A program made the translations under genes and the position numbers. From the NCBI GenBank assembly GCA_947174505.1, contig CAMWJF010000018.1:1-64000 (forward strand): 64,000 nt of DNA. The letters are read 5' to 3'. Below the pieces are notes generated by a model. It saw only the letters and a program-made list of their open reading frames with translations, was not told the DNA's origin and did no database searches. This document shows positions 33,401 to 42,457 of the stretch, piece after piece; the first letter of the stretch is position 1, and each line of letters begins with the position of its first letter. The stretch is from an uncultured Lachnospiraceae bacterium. GTDB lineage: Bacteria > Bacillota > Clostridia > Lachnospirales > Lachnospiraceae.

Positions 33401-36400
33401 GGAGACTGGGATATCCGCCCCCGTGTCTTGGTGTGTGACGATTCCAGGGATATCACTAAAGCGGAGAACTGGACGGAACACGAGCGCTTTATGAACAAGG
33501 ACGGCGCGGACAGCGGCGTTTCAGACCTGTTCTCTCTGGATATGACTCACTTTGAGAACAAGGGAAAGCACTATGTCATATGGGCATATAAGCCTATCGG
33601 TTCCGAGCTTTTGATGGGCGAAGTGAGCGGAGACGATCCGACGAAGCTGATCGGCGAGCCGATGGTGCTGACTTACCCTGAGTATGCGTGGGAGTGCGAC
33701 GGCAATCAGAATGTAGATGAGGGTCCGGCTGTATTAAAAGCGAACGGACGGATTTATGTGGCTTTTTCGGCGGCGGCTACCGGGGATATGTACTGTATGG
33801 GCATGATGAGCGCTGATGAAGATGCCGATCTGATGGATATTACCAACTGGACGAAGTCTCCTACGCCGGTACTGCAGAGCAAGGATTTACAGGGGCAGTA
33901 CGGACCTGGACACAATTCCTTTACCGTGGATGAGGACGGGAAGGTGATTCTGGTATACCATGCAAGGGATGAAGAATGTCATGCCAATCAGTGCGGCTAT
34001 TCCAATGGGGATCCGCTGTACGATCCGTGCCGGAATGCGATGCTGGCATATGTGAGATACGCTGCGGACGGAACGCCTGTCTTTAACAGCACGGCAGATA
34101 AGGAACTGGCTGGATTGGATACCAGCAGTCTGAAATATACGCTGACAGTGGGAACCTTGACGGAAGCGGAACCGCTTGCCGCCTACCCGCTTGTAACGGA
34201 TGCAAAAGATGTCGTCACGAATACCCATGAGGGCACGATGCACGGAAATGCCGCCGCCTTTGACGGGGGACTGGCTGTTTCCGGTGCGGAAAACGCGAAC
34301 CTGATAAACTATCTGGATATCAGTGACAACGCGGATTTGCTGGCGGGACTTGAGGCGGCAAATAGCCTGACCATTACTGCATGGGTAAGGAATGACAATT
34401 TGAGCAAAGATAATGACGGCCTGCCAAGCAACAATAACCGGCCTACGGTATTTTCCATTGGCCGTGACGAGAATAATTTCTTTGCCCTCAGCACAGGAAA
34501 CTGGGGAGCGGCAAGAGCTTCGTTCTACATTGACGGTAAGGAGATCGGGGATTCCAATGGACAGACCCGTATCCAATACAATACGCCTGGCATGGAGAAA
34601 TCTGTGGTGGGAGAATGGTATCCTGTTGCTATAACCATGCGGGACATCTCCGCCGGTGGCAAGTCGAAGACCAGAGTCTGCTATTACATGGATGATGAAC
34701 TTTTATGTTCTGTGGACACGCCGGCATCTCTCAAGGATCTTGGAGGTCTTAAGCAGTTTTATATCGGCGGCGGCGTGAGCGCGGGGAACTACCACGACAT
34801 GTATGGCAGTATCCGTAATGTGAAGATTTATGACAAGGTGCTGCCGGCGGATCTGCTTGCGAAATATGATAAGGAATATCTGGTGGATAACCTTGCCATT
34901 ATGCTGGGGGCGGATCTGACCACTCACGCGATCCGCACAGGGGTATCCCTGCCTCTCCCGAAAACAGGGCATCCCGGCGTGACCTATACCTGGCAGACAA
35001 GCGATGCCGATATTATGGATGAGAATGGTATGGTGACGCCTTCCAAGGAGGAGAGAAAGGTAACGTTGACCGCAACAATAAAGACGACTTTGGACAGCGG
35101 TTATGCGCAGACAGTTACCTTCCCGGTGACAGTTCTCGATACCTATACCTTTTGGCTTGAGGAGGTATATAAAAATCTGTTAATCCGTAATATCAGCGAT
35201 GTAAGGGGAAGCCTGTATCTTCCGGTCTCAGACGATAGGTATCCAGAGGTCAGGATTTCATGGAAGTCAGATCATGCAGATATTATTTCTGATGAGGAGA
35301 AGAACGGGATTGCGCCCGGTCTGGTGACCAGACCTGCCGCGGATACGGATGTGAAGCTGACGGCCACGCTCAGCGTAGGGGAAGGAAATGATCTGCGGGA
35401 GAAAACGAAGGAATTTACCGCAAAGGTAAAACAGAAAGCCCAGGTCGGAGAGATGACGGACTATATGTTTGCCTACTTTATCGGCGAGGGGACAAAGACC
35501 GGTGAGCAGATGTACTTTGCGGACAGCCGGGACGGCCTGCACTGGACAGCATTAAATGACGGTGAAGCGGTTATCACTTCCAGCTTGGGTGAGAAGGGGC
35601 TGCGCGACCCGTTTATCATGCGCTCCCATGAGGGGGATAAGTTCTATCTGATTGCGACCGATCTCTGGATAGCAGGGGGTACGAGCTGGGGAGATTCCCA
35701 GACAAAGGGAAGTAAGAGCATCATGGTCTGGGAGTCCACGGATCTGGTAAACTGGTCTGAGCAGAGAATGTGTAAGGTGGCGGTGGACGAGGCCGGATGT
35801 ACTTGGGCGCCTGAGGCGTTCTGGGATGAGGAGACACAGGATTATGCCGTGTTCTGGGCGTCCAAGACCAGCCTTGACGGGTATGGGCCGCACCATATCT
35901 GGAAGTGCCATACAAGAGATTTTTATACCTACAGTGAACCGGAAATATGGATCACATTGAAGAATGCTTCCGGAAATGACATTAGTGTCATAGATACGAC
36001 TGTGATAAAGGCAGGCGATACTTACTATCGCTTTAACAAGAACGAGGATGGCGGCAATGCGGTGATGACCAACGGCGATTCGATTGGTACCAAATTTGTC
36101 TACATGGAAAAGAGCAGTTCTCTGGATGGGACATGGGAGTATGTTCCCTCCTCGTATCTGTTGGATCCTTCCAACCAGTACAGGGAAGGGGCAACCTGTT
36201 TCAAGTTTAATGACGAGGATGTGGAGACGGATACCTGGTGTCTGCTTCTGGATAATTTTGGCGGCGGCGGTTACTATCCGGCTACCACAACGGATCTGGC
36301 TTCCGGGAACTTTACGAAGCTGGGAGCCTCTGAGTATTCCTTCCCGACCGAGGGAATTCTCCGCCACGGTTCGGTGCTGAATATTACAGCGGAAGAATAT

Positions 36401-39400
36401 GCGGCCATTGAAAAGAAGTGGGGGCCGTTCGTGGAGGAGGAAGAGACACCGACAACAACGCTGGAGGAAGCTCGCATTGCATCCTTTACCTTCGACGATG
36501 AGGAGAGCGGCTTTAGGGGCAGCGGCGCAGTGGCTGATAAGAAAGGTGAACCCGTGCTCTCTGAGGAAATCAGGGAAGGCGCTTCCGGGAAAAGTGCGAA
36601 ATTTGGCAGCGGAAGCTGGCTGGATGTGAAGACAAAAGGCGGGCACAGCCTGCTGACCGGTGTGGAAAGTATGAGTATTTCCTACTACAGTAAGTCGGAA
36701 GATCCAAACAAGGACGGAGCCGGATGGGCATTCTTTGCAGCGCCCAATGCCAAAGCGCCCGAGTACAACAAAAGCGAGAACTATCTGGGCATTTTGGACC
36801 ACGTGGGAGAAGTCAAGGCGGAAAGATACCATGGGACCAGGGGAAGTGCCACATCGACATCAACCCGTGCCTCTTCTTTGGAAAATACATGGCGTCACGT
36901 GGTGGTGTCTTACACGCCTAAGGGTGTGAGGATTTATATTGACGGGGCTTTGAAAGCAACCATATCAAAGAGACAACTTTCAGCGCTGCCTGATCTGCTG
37001 GGCGATAGCAGTATTCTCCAGATTGGAAAAGGGAACTGGGGCAGCGGCGAGTATTTTAACGGATATATGGATGATGTGACGATCTACAACCGGGCACTGA
37101 CCCAAGATGAAGTTACAGCCATCTATGAAGGAAGGGTGCCTATGCCGGGACCTGAGCCGGATGTGCCCACCTATACGGTTACGTTTGATCCCGATGGCGG
37201 TACACTCTCCGGGGCAGAATTTGTGGAGGTGGATGAAGGCGGAACGGTCGGCAGACCGGCTGATCCTATAAGAAGCGGCTATACATTCCTTGGCTGGAGC
37301 CGGGAAAAGGATGGGACGGTATACTGGGATTTTGAAGCGGATACAGTATCGGGCAACTTGACACTTTATGCGTGCTGGAAGTCAGTGGAAGGGCCAGTAG
37401 ATCCCGATCCCGATGAGCCTGGATCGGATGAACCCGGAAAAGGCGAATGGGGAGACATTCTTCCGGAAGACAGGCCTGCCAGTGAGGAAGCGGTTCCGAA
37501 AGGCCTGTGGATTGCGGGCGTGGAGGAACAGGGCTATACCTATACCGGGAAAGCAATGAAACCAGAGGTGCGCGTATATAACCATAAAAAACGGCTGACG
37601 CTTAAGACGGATTACACCATTGCCTACAAGAACAATGTGAAAGCAAGTGACGCATCGGATGCGAAGACAGCGCCGACCATCACAGTGACGGGCAAAGGCA
37701 ACTACACAGGCAAAGACACTGTGTGCTTCAAGATACAGCCCAAGGATATCAGCAGTGAGGATATCTCTATATTCGATATCGCAGTTGCCTATAAGAATAA
37801 TAAGGTGCAGAAGCCGGTTCCTGTTGTGAAATGGAACGGCAAAAAGCTGGCGAACAAGAAGGATTTTACGGTGGAATATCCCGACAGTGACAAGAATGAA
37901 TTAGTCGGAGGGGAAACCGTGACAAGGAAGGCATATTCGGATTCTGGCGACTGGCGTATCGCCGTAACCGGCGCCGGAAACTTTGCGGGGACGAAGGAGA
38001 TCACACTGACCATCGCAGATAAGGACGCTAAGCTGACAGAGAAGCTGAGTGTAGGAAAAATCCCGAACCAGACCTACACAGGAACGCCTCTAATGCCGGA
38101 ACTGGTGGTAAAGGATGGCAAAACGCTGTTGAATGAGGATAAGGATGAGGAGGGGCATGGACATTATAAGGTAGTTTATGAGAATAATACCGAAATCGGG
38201 ACGGCTACCGTGATTATCACAGGCATTACCAGGGCGGCCACAGAAACAGAGCCCGGTTTCAGCTATGTCGGGGAGAAACGCGTCACCTTTAAGATTGTCG
38301 GTGAGAAAATCGGCAAGGCAAAAGTGACGGAGGGCCTTGAAAAGTCTTATGTCTACACAGGCAGGGAGATCAAGCCGACTCCCAAACTTGCCGTAAGCGT
38401 AAAAGAAAACGGAGCCACTGTTTCGAAGCAGCTGGAGCCTGATAAAGATTATACGGTGAAGTACACAAACAACATGAAGGTCGGAACGGCGACGATCCTC
38501 TTTACGGGGAAAGGGGCATACACTGGCACACTGAAGAAAACCTTCAAGATCAGTGCCTATGATATCGGGACAGATCTATCCGAGAGGTTGGTGATTGAGG
38601 AATTGGGCGAGATCCCTTACGCCAAGGGTGGCAGTAAACCAAAGCCTGTGGTGACTTACAAGTATGGCGGGGACATGGTGACCCTGACGGAAGGTGCAGA
38701 CTACACGCTCTCCTACAAAAACAACACGAAGCTGAATGACTGCGGGGAAGGCACGGACCAGAACAAATGGCCGACTGTGGTTGTGAAAGGAAAGGGCAAT
38801 TATAAGGGAGCGAAAACGGCGACATACAAGATCGTACCTCAGGATATCGGAAAGCTGGAAATACAGGTTGCCGACAAAGTTTACCAGAATAAGCCGGGCA
38901 GATACCAGTCGGTTCCGAAAGTGATTGACCTCAACGGGAAAGCATTGGCGAAGGGGATGGACTATGACAAGACCTTCTCCTACGCGTATGCGGAGGATGT
39001 GACACTTGCGGACGGCACGCTGACTAAAGATTATAGACCAGTTGGAAGTACGGATATTCTGCCGGTTGGCACAGAGGTACAGGTGACGGTGACGGCGAAG
39101 GAAGGAAACTATACCGGCACGCTGGCAGGAACCTACCGCATTACGGCGAAAAGCATTACTGGGGCGTCTGTGACGGTGAACCCGCAGGTTTACACCGGAT
39201 ATGAGGTGAAGCCGGGGAAAGACCAGATTACAAAGATCAAAGTCGGCAAGGATAATCTGGAAGAGGGTGACTACGAGATTATCGGTTATACGAATAATAT
39301 CAAAAAGGGAACCGCAAAAATGACCATAAGGGGTGTCGGCAATTACGGCGGCATAAAGACGGTCAGCTTTAAGATCACGCCTAAGAAGTTTGTATGGTGG

Positions 39401-39460
39401 TCACCGGAGGAGGCGGGTAGTGTATACGAAATACTGCAGAATCTCCTACAATTTAATTGA
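30410..39460 (+). CDS. Giant secreted multimodular GH43 glycosidase, main body
   Basis: 3,016 codons; joined through a nine-G tract to the signal peptide at 29980 it would make 3,159 residues, the numbering used here. A Cys-rich segment (145-185) leads to LamG modules at about 214-430, 437-692 and 700-960. An Ig-like module and GH43 module 1 (1044-1377; Asp1055, Asp1187, Glu1247) come next. A fourth LamG (1395-1635), two Ig-like modules and GH43 module 2 (1825-2149; Asp1876, Asp2005, Glu2069) follow, then a fifth LamG (2164-2385), an InlB-type repeat (2394-2467), an acidic Pro linker and seven beta repeats to the end. GH43 enzymes cleave arabinan, xylan and related glycans. No LPXTG motif or membrane anchor is seen. 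The GTG at 30410 is not a convincing start. Confidence 0.88.
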   Translation: MSCQDGTHEVICTECSTVLRVEDCTYEETVSSNTTETVSICTYCGYILEEDEEREALVPALRVTPRSSEHKRIAYFSFDDETDGFMGAGAKAEKNGDSGLTAAGWRGKALQLSGNQYLNVTKEDGTSLLTGLEGITVSYYSKCKADGNQGWSFYAAPSTAAPVWGSNENYLGILDTKNAVSSESYIGLRSNNTSASAKTEGLANEWRHVAVTYDSQGTRIYIDGKLKVSGSNKENASIATMLGTSSIIQIGKAQWGSGEYYQGLIDEFTIYDFVMTETEVNELYEGSFEDNVEVSDPKMLAHYTFSDIKTANGIADGTAVPANATVPNTSADTQGENYDAQIINSGAQLYEEDSSLLLPGGAASANPAYVKLPNGMFLDENGRMRDVLTVNIWMKNISESGDWTGFYVGTDPTKNTGGVMPLNYLLLNPRKGNKFKATLTCNDQATGQPYNGEQTLTEGQTTGAWQMYTVVVGPSVMTAYLDGQQVGRRMHSMKMSEWTADGSTAVPDILASIGAGGYVNDGRWNGAVKECSIYNYQLTAEQIDQLYQDGQEKEEVANPMMLAHYTFDDIASYAGNASLVDKGKVTDGAIVPNTSEATKDKNYHAVVHGNGGTLRAGGIGLELPGGEASKDSAYVELPSEMFTDSNGRMRNTLSVNIWMQNISGQGDWTGFYVGTDPEKNTANTGRPLNYLLVNPRKNDKFKVAMTYNQTVTGDPYNKENLNQNGTTDDWWQMYTIVVNGTDLTTYLDGKKLGTVKHSMKMSEWTADGTDAVPDILSYIGKGGYVSDKRWNGAVKECSIYNYELTQEEIIRLYDDVHAPEESAAALVTATSVSTDFLSAGSSADIYFGDSYELPAKTTVTLSDGSSNAAYVTWYNEKGEKVTDTSVLEPGTYNLTGKVENYFPAPFIEERADPQVYYDEPGGKYYFTSSWPAYGSKEKGYDKIVIRQADSLLGLVDAEEHIIWTAPGDKYAGRYHIWAPELHHIGSKWYCYFAGTLSGDWDIRPRVLVCDDSRDITKAENWTEHERFMNKDGADSGVSDLFSLDMTHFENKGKHYVIWAYKPIGSELLMGEVSGDDPTKLIGEPMVLTYPEYAWECDGNQNVDEGPAVLKANGRIYVAFSAAATGDMYCMGMMSADEDADLMDITNWTKSPTPVLQSKDLQGQYGPGHNSFTVDEDGKVILVYHARDEECHANQCGYSNGDPLYDPCRNAMLAYVRYAADGTPVFNSTADKELAGLDTSSLKYTLTVGTLTEAEPLAAYPLVTDAKDVVTNTHEGTMHGNAAAFDGGLAVSGAENANLINYLDISDNADLLAGLEAANSLTITAWVRNDNLSKDNDGLPSNNNRPTVFSIGRDENNFFALSTGNWGAARASFYIDGKEIGDSNGQTRIQYNTPGMEKSVVGEWYPVAITMRDISAGGKSKTRVCYYMDDELLCSVDTPASLKDLGGLKQFYIGGGVSAGNYHDMYGSIRNVKIYDKVLPADLLAKYDKEYLVDNLAIMLGADLTTHAIRTGVSLPLPKTGHPGVTYTWQTSDADIMDENGMVTPSKEERKVTLTATIKTTLDSGYAQTVTFPVTVLDTYTFWLEEVYKNLLIRNISDVRGSLYLPVSDDRYPEVRISWKSDHADIISDEEKNGIAPGLVTRPAADTDVKLTATLSVGEGNDLREKTKEFTAKVKQKAQVGEMTDYMFAYFIGEGTKTGEQMYFADSRDGLHWTALNDGEAVITSSLGEKGLRDPFIMRSHEGDKFYLIATDLWIAGGTSWGDSQTKGSKSIMVWESTDLVNWSEQRMCKVAVDEAGCTWAPEAFWDEETQDYAVFWASKTSLDGYGPHHIWKCHTRDFYTYSEPEIWITLKNASGNDISVIDTTVIKAGDTYYRFNKNEDGGNAVMTNGDSIGTKFVYMEKSSSLDGTWEYVPSSYLLDPSNQYREGATCFKFNDEDVETDTWCLLLDNFGGGGYYPATTTDLASGNFTKLGASEYSFPTEGILRHGSVLNITAEEYAAIEKKWGPFVEEEETPTTTLEEARIASFTFDDEESGFRGSGAVADKKGEPVLSEEIREGASGKSAKFGSGSWLDVKTKGGHSLLTGVESMSISYYSKSEDPNKDGAGWAFFAAPNAKAPEYNKSENYLGILDHVGEVKAERYHGTRGSATSTSTRASSLENTWRHVVVSYTPKGVRIYIDGALKATISKRQLSALPDLLGDSSILQIGKGNWGSGEYFNGYMDDVTIYNRALTQDEVTAIYEGRVPMPGPEPDVPTYTVTFDPDGGTLSGAEFVEVDEGGTVGRPADPIRSGYTFLGWSREKDGTVYWDFEADTVSGNLTLYACWKSVEGPVDPDPDEPGSDEPGKGEWGDILPEDRPASEEAVPKGLWIAGVEEQGYTYTGKAMKPEVRVYNHKKRLTLKTDYTIAYKNNVKASDASDAKTAPTITVTGKGNYTGKDTVCFKIQPKDISSEDISIFDIAVAYKNNKVQKPVPVVKWNGKKLANKKDFTVEYPDSDKNELVGGETVTRKAYSDSGDWRIAVTGAGNFAGTKEITLTIADKDAKLTEKLSVGKIPNQTYTGTPLMPELVVKDGKTLLNEDKDEEGHGHYKVVYENNTEIGTATVIITGITRAATETEPGFSYVGEKRVTFKIVGEKIGKAKVTEGLEKSYVYTGREIKPTPKLAVSVKENGATVSKQLEPDKDYTVKYTNNMKVGTATILFTGKGAYTGTLKKTFKISAYDIGTDLSERLVIEELGEIPYAKGGSKPKPVVTYKYGGDMVTLTEGADYTLSYKNNTKLNDCGEGTDQNKWPTVVVKGKGNYKGAKTATYKIVPQDIGKLEIQVADKVYQNKPGRYQSVPKVIDLNGKALAKGMDYDKTFSYAYAEDVTLADGTLTKDYRPVGSTDILPVGTEVQVTVTAKEGNYTGTLAGTYRITAKSITGASVTVNPQVYTGYEVKPGKDQITKIKVGKDNLEEGDYEIIGYTNNIKKGTAKMTIRGVGNYGGIKTVSFKITPKKFVWWSPEEAGSVYEILQNLLQFN

Positions 39461-39492
39461 CGCTCATTAAATTAAATAAAGCAATATAAGAA

Positions 39493-39550
39493 AGAAGGGG
39501 CCGCTACAGGGACAGATGAAAAGGTCTGTCGGAGCAGCGGCTCCTTTTGT
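39493..39550 (+). terminator. Terminator after the giant gene
   Basis: A long hairpin pairs AAGG/GCCGCT (39495-39506) with AGCGGC/CCTT (39535-39546), enclosing an inner GACAGA/TCTGTC stem, and is followed by TTTT. The rest of the gap between 39461 and 39615 holds nothing else that I can support. Confidence 0.65.
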
Positions 39551-39615
39551 AATATATAGAAAACTAGGGAGAATGCAGAGCTTTCTCTAAATTGAGCGTA
39601 CGGGTTTCCTGCTTT

Positions 39616-40476
39616 TTAAATACGTTTTCCGGTTAACAGCTCATACCCCTGCAGATACTTGTCGATGGTCTTTTGCACGATCTCTTCGGGCAGCGTCCAG
39701 TCGTGCCCTTCGTTGGCTTTCAGCCAGTCTCTGGCGAACTGCTTATCGAAGGAGGGCTGGCTGTGCCCGGGCTCATAGCCCTCTGCGGGCCAGAACCGGG
39801 AACTGTCAGGCGTCAGCATCTCGTCGCCGAGCACAATATTACCGTCCTCATCCAGTCCGAACTCAAATTTCGTGTCCGCGATGATGATGCCCCGGGTCAG
39901 GGCGTATTCGGCACATTTCTTATAGAGGGCGATGGTGTAGTCCCGGAGCTTTCCGGCATATGACTCCCCTTTGCCGGGGAAACGCTTCTCCAGATAATCC
40001 ACACTCTGCTCGTAGGAGATATTCTCATCGTGGTCGCCGATCTCCGCCTTGGTGGAGGGGGTGTAGATGGGCTCTGGCAGCTTGTCGGACTCTTTCAGTC
40101 CTTCCGGCAGCCGTATGCCGCAGACGGTGCCGTCCTTCTGGTAGCTGGCCCAGCCGCTGCCGGTGATATAGCCGCGGACGATGCACTCGATGGGAAGCAT
40201 GTTGAGCTTGCGGCAGAGCATACTGTTCCCGTCAAACTTTTCCTGTCTGAAAAATTCGGGCATGTCGTTCACGTCCACGGAAATCATGTGGTTGGGCAGG
40301 ATATCATCTGTCATGTCGAACCAGAATTTTGACATCTGGGTCAGGACCGTGCCCTTTTTGGTCACCTGATTTTTTAAAATCACGTCAAAACAGCTTATGC
40401 GGTCGGTTGCGACCATGACCAGGCTGTCGCCGTTGTCATAGATTTCACGTACTTTTCCTTCTTTGATCGGTTTCAT
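39616..40476 (-). CDS. purC: Phosphoribosylaminoimidazole-succinocarboxamide synthase
   Basis: 286 residues from the ATG at 40476 (AAGGA 5 nt upstream; an in-frame extension to 40518 is not needed). It joins CAIR and aspartate with ATP in purine synthesis. Family features are KEGKVREIYD, SCFDVIL, IECIVRGYITGSGW, IIADTKFEFGLD and DSSRFWPAEGY. The length is that of the longer, yeast/clostridial-type PurC rather than the roughly 240-residue form. It stands alone without other pur genes. Confidence 0.95.
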   Translation of the reverse strand: MKPIKEGKVREIYDNGDSLVMVATDRISCFDVILKNQVTKKGTVLTQMSKFWFDMTDDILPNHMISVDVNDMPEFFRQEKFDGNSMLCRKLNMLPIECIVRGYITGSGWASYQKDGTVCGIRLPEGLKESDKLPEPIYTPSTKAEIGDHDENISYEQSVDYLEKRFPGKGESYAGKLRDYTIALYKKCAEYALTRGIIIADTKFEFGLDEDGNIVLGDEMLTPDSSRFWPAEGYEPGHSQPSFDKQFARDWLKANEGHDWTLPEEIVQKTIDKYLQGYELLTGKRI

Positions 40477-40538
40477 GGCGTTCCTTTCTTTTATGGGGTT
40501 CGCAGCACGGCGCTGCAAATTATACTTGTCCGAATACT

Positions 40539-40567
40539 ATACTAAACCAATGCGGGAAGATTGACAA
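40539..40567 (-). promoter_or_regulatory. Promoter of purC
   Basis: On the minus strand, TTGTCA (40562-40567), a 17-bp spacer and TAGTAT (40539-40544) precede a leader of about 55 nt. No purine riboswitch motif is visible. Confidence 0.5.
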
Positions 40568-40624
40568 CCAAATCTCTGTCCTTTTGTAAAAAAATTAAAC
40601 GATAGAATTTTTAAAAAGTTTTGG

Positions 40625-40653
40625 GAGACATGCGGAAAGATTTAGTGTAAAAT
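40625..40653 (+). promoter_or_regulatory. Candidate promoter of the rubrerythrin gene
   Basis: GAGACA (40625-40630) and TAAAAT (40648-40653) are separated by 17 bp. The -35 box is a 4/6 match, so the call is tentative. Confidence 0.4.
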
Positions 40654-40727
40654 GGTAACATTATATAAAGAGCCGTTTTCGGGACGGATATCGTCCTGCA
40701 GGGATGGGCGGCAAAAAGGAGGATGTT

Positions 40728-41267
40728 ATGGATTTAAAAGGATCAAAGACGGAGAAAAATCTGCTGGCGGCGTTTGCGGGGGAATCCCAGGCCTACACAA
40801 AGTATACTTATTACGCGTCCAAGGCGAAGAAGGACGGGTATGTGCAGATGGCCAATATATTCGAGGAGACGGCGGCCAACGAGAAGGAGCATGCCAAGAT
40901 CTGGTTTAAGTATCTGCACGGCGGGGCCATTCCAGGAACGCAGGAGAATTTAAAGGATGCGGCAGAGGGCGAGAACTACGAGTGGACAGATATGTACGCG
41001 GGCTTTGCGGAGGATGCGCGTAAGGAAGGCTTTGAGGAGATTGCCCTGCTCTTTGAGGGCGTGGCCAGAATCGAGAAGGAGCACGAGGAGAGATACCGGA
41101 AGCTCCTGAAAAACATCGAGGACGGCGTTGTGTTTTCTAAGGACGGCGACTGCGTATGGCAGTGCCTAAACTGCGGCCACATCGTGATCGGGAAGAAGGC
41201 GCCGGAGCTTTGCCCCGTGTGCAAACATCCCCAGTCCTACTTCCAGGTGAAGCCTGAGAATTATTAA
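40728..41267 (+). CDS. rbr: Rubrerythrin
   Basis: 179 residues from the ATG at 40728, with AAAGGAGG about 6 nt upstream. The N-terminal ferritin-like four-helix domain carries the diiron ligands in [43 protein letters not shown]. The C-terminal rubredoxin-like domain has CLNCGH and CPVCKHP. It reduces hydrogen peroxide in the cytoplasm of anaerobes using electrons from rubredoxin or NADH reductases. It is monocistronic with a strong terminator. Confidence 0.95.
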   Translation: MDLKGSKTEKNLLAAFAGESQAYTKYTYYASKAKKDGYVQMANIFEETAANEKEHAKIWFKYLHGGAIPGTQENLKDAAEGENYEWTDMYAGFAEDARKEGFEEIALLFEGVARIEKEHEERYRKLLKNIEDGVVFSKDGDCVWQCLNCGHIVIGKKAPELCPVCKHPQSYFQVKPENY

Positions 41268-41270
41268 ACG

Positions 41271-41349
41271 CAGACAGGAGATGGTTTCATGGGACGCAGA
41301 TGCGGCGACGGTGAAATCATCTCCTGACTTTCTGCCTGTCTTTTTTTTG
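41271..41349 (+). terminator. Composite terminator after rubrerythrin
   Basis: An outer AGACAGG/CCTGTCT pairing (ending at 41340) encloses an inner 13-15-bp stem (41275-41289 with 41312-41326). A T-run of eight bases follows from 41341. The stem is unusually long for a simple terminator. Confidence 0.75.
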
Positions 41350-41379
41350 ATACATAACAGGTGCTTTTTTGAAACATCA

Positions 41380-41408
41380 TTGTCAAAAAAACAGCAATGT
41401 GGTATGAT
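41380..41408 (+). promoter_or_regulatory. Promoter of the pantothenate/CoA cluster
   Basis: TTGTCA (41380-41385), a 17-bp spacer and TATGAT (41403-41408) lie about 40 bp upstream of the ribosome binding site of the ECF gene. Confidence 0.6.
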
Positions 41409-41456
41409 ACCACCGTATTGTATCTCGTATGAGAATAATAACAGGAGGATTGTACC

Positions 41457-42323
41457 ATGAAAAATGAAAAGACCTATGAACTTGTGCTTACGGCACTGTT
41501 CACCGCCATAATCGTGATTATGGCATTCACACCGCTGGGATATATCCCGCTTGTAGTCATCAATGCGACGATCATTCATATCCCGGTTATCCTTGGAGCG
41601 CTATTTCTCGGACCGAAGAAAGGTGCATTTTTAGGATTCGTATTTGGACTCACCAGCTTTATCAACAACACATTCAAGGCAGCTACGGCTTCGGCGTTCG
41701 TGTTTTCGCCGGTCTTAGCTTATCGGTTTGCGGGGGTATCAGGCATTTTTAAGAGCCTGTACATCTGCTTTGTGCCGAGAATTTTAGTCGGCGTGGCACC
41801 CTACTTTGTCTGGCTTCTGATCCGCAGGATCGTCAAAGGCGAGAACAAGGCAGGGAAGTTTGTTGTGGATTTAATAGCATCTGTTATATTATTTGTCTCC
41901 GTCAGGGCGTTTCTGATACGGCTGTTCCCGGAGGCGCTGAGCGCGGTTGTGTGCACGGTGTTCGGTCTGGCTGTAGGCGCGGCGCTTATGGCCGCGCTGA
42001 CCGTGGGGGGCATGAAGAAGACGTCAGCCAACATCGCCCTTTCCTATGCGGGACTTGCGGGTGCCTTTACCAACACGCTCTTTGTCATGAGCGGTATCTA
42101 TATTTTATATAAAGACGCCTACGCGCAGGCAGTGGGCGTGGCGGGCGACGCGGTGCTGGACGTTATCATGGGCGTGGTGGCCTTCAACGGTGTGGTTGAG
42201 GCTGTGGTGGCTGCGATTATCGTCACCGGCGTGGGTCTGGCGCTGACCAGAGTGAAGCCCCTGTACATGGGGAAAGGGCAGGAAGCGAAGGACGCCGTGC
42301 TGTCTGCGGCAAGGAAGGCGTGA
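41457..42323 (+). CDS. ECF transporter S component, probably for pantothenate
   Basis: 288 residues, hydrophobic, with the S-component fold: KTYELVLTALFTAIIVIMAFTPLGYI, then INATIIHIPVILGALFLGPKKGAFLGFVFGL. It would bind a vitamin and work with the shared EcfAAT energy module encoded elsewhere. coaX and coaBC follow directly in the same direction, so pantothenate is the likely substrate (PanT role). This is an inference from context. AGGAGG lies 7-8 nt before the ATG. The C-terminal tail after the last helix is basic and short. Confidence 0.8.
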   Translation: MKNEKTYELVLTALFTAIIVIMAFTPLGYIPLVVINATIIHIPVILGALFLGPKKGAFLGFVFGLTSFINNTFKAATASAFVFSPVLAYRFAGVSGIFKSLYICFVPRILVGVAPYFVWLLIRRIVKGENKAGKFVVDLIASVILFVSVRAFLIRLFPEALSAVVCTVFGLAVGAALMAALTVGGMKKTSANIALSYAGLAGAFTNTLFVMSGIYILYKDAYAQAVGVAGDAVLDVIMGVVAFNGVVEAVVAAIIVTGVGLALTRVKPLYMGKGQEAKDAVLSAARKA

Positions 42324-42457
42324 CAGGGCAACGGGCAGACGTTCACCGAAACCGGACAGGGAGCGCGAAAGCGTATCCTGCGGGAATAAGGAGCATCATA
42401 TAGAAACCGCAAAAGGGCGGGATTGAGATTACAATACAAAAAGGCAGGGGAGAGGGC

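Noticed and set aside
35552-36832. 426-codon open frame on the minus strand opposite the second GH43 module
   Set aside because: The plus strand carries intact catalytic motifs. The opposite frame has no ribosome binding site and no family resemblance.
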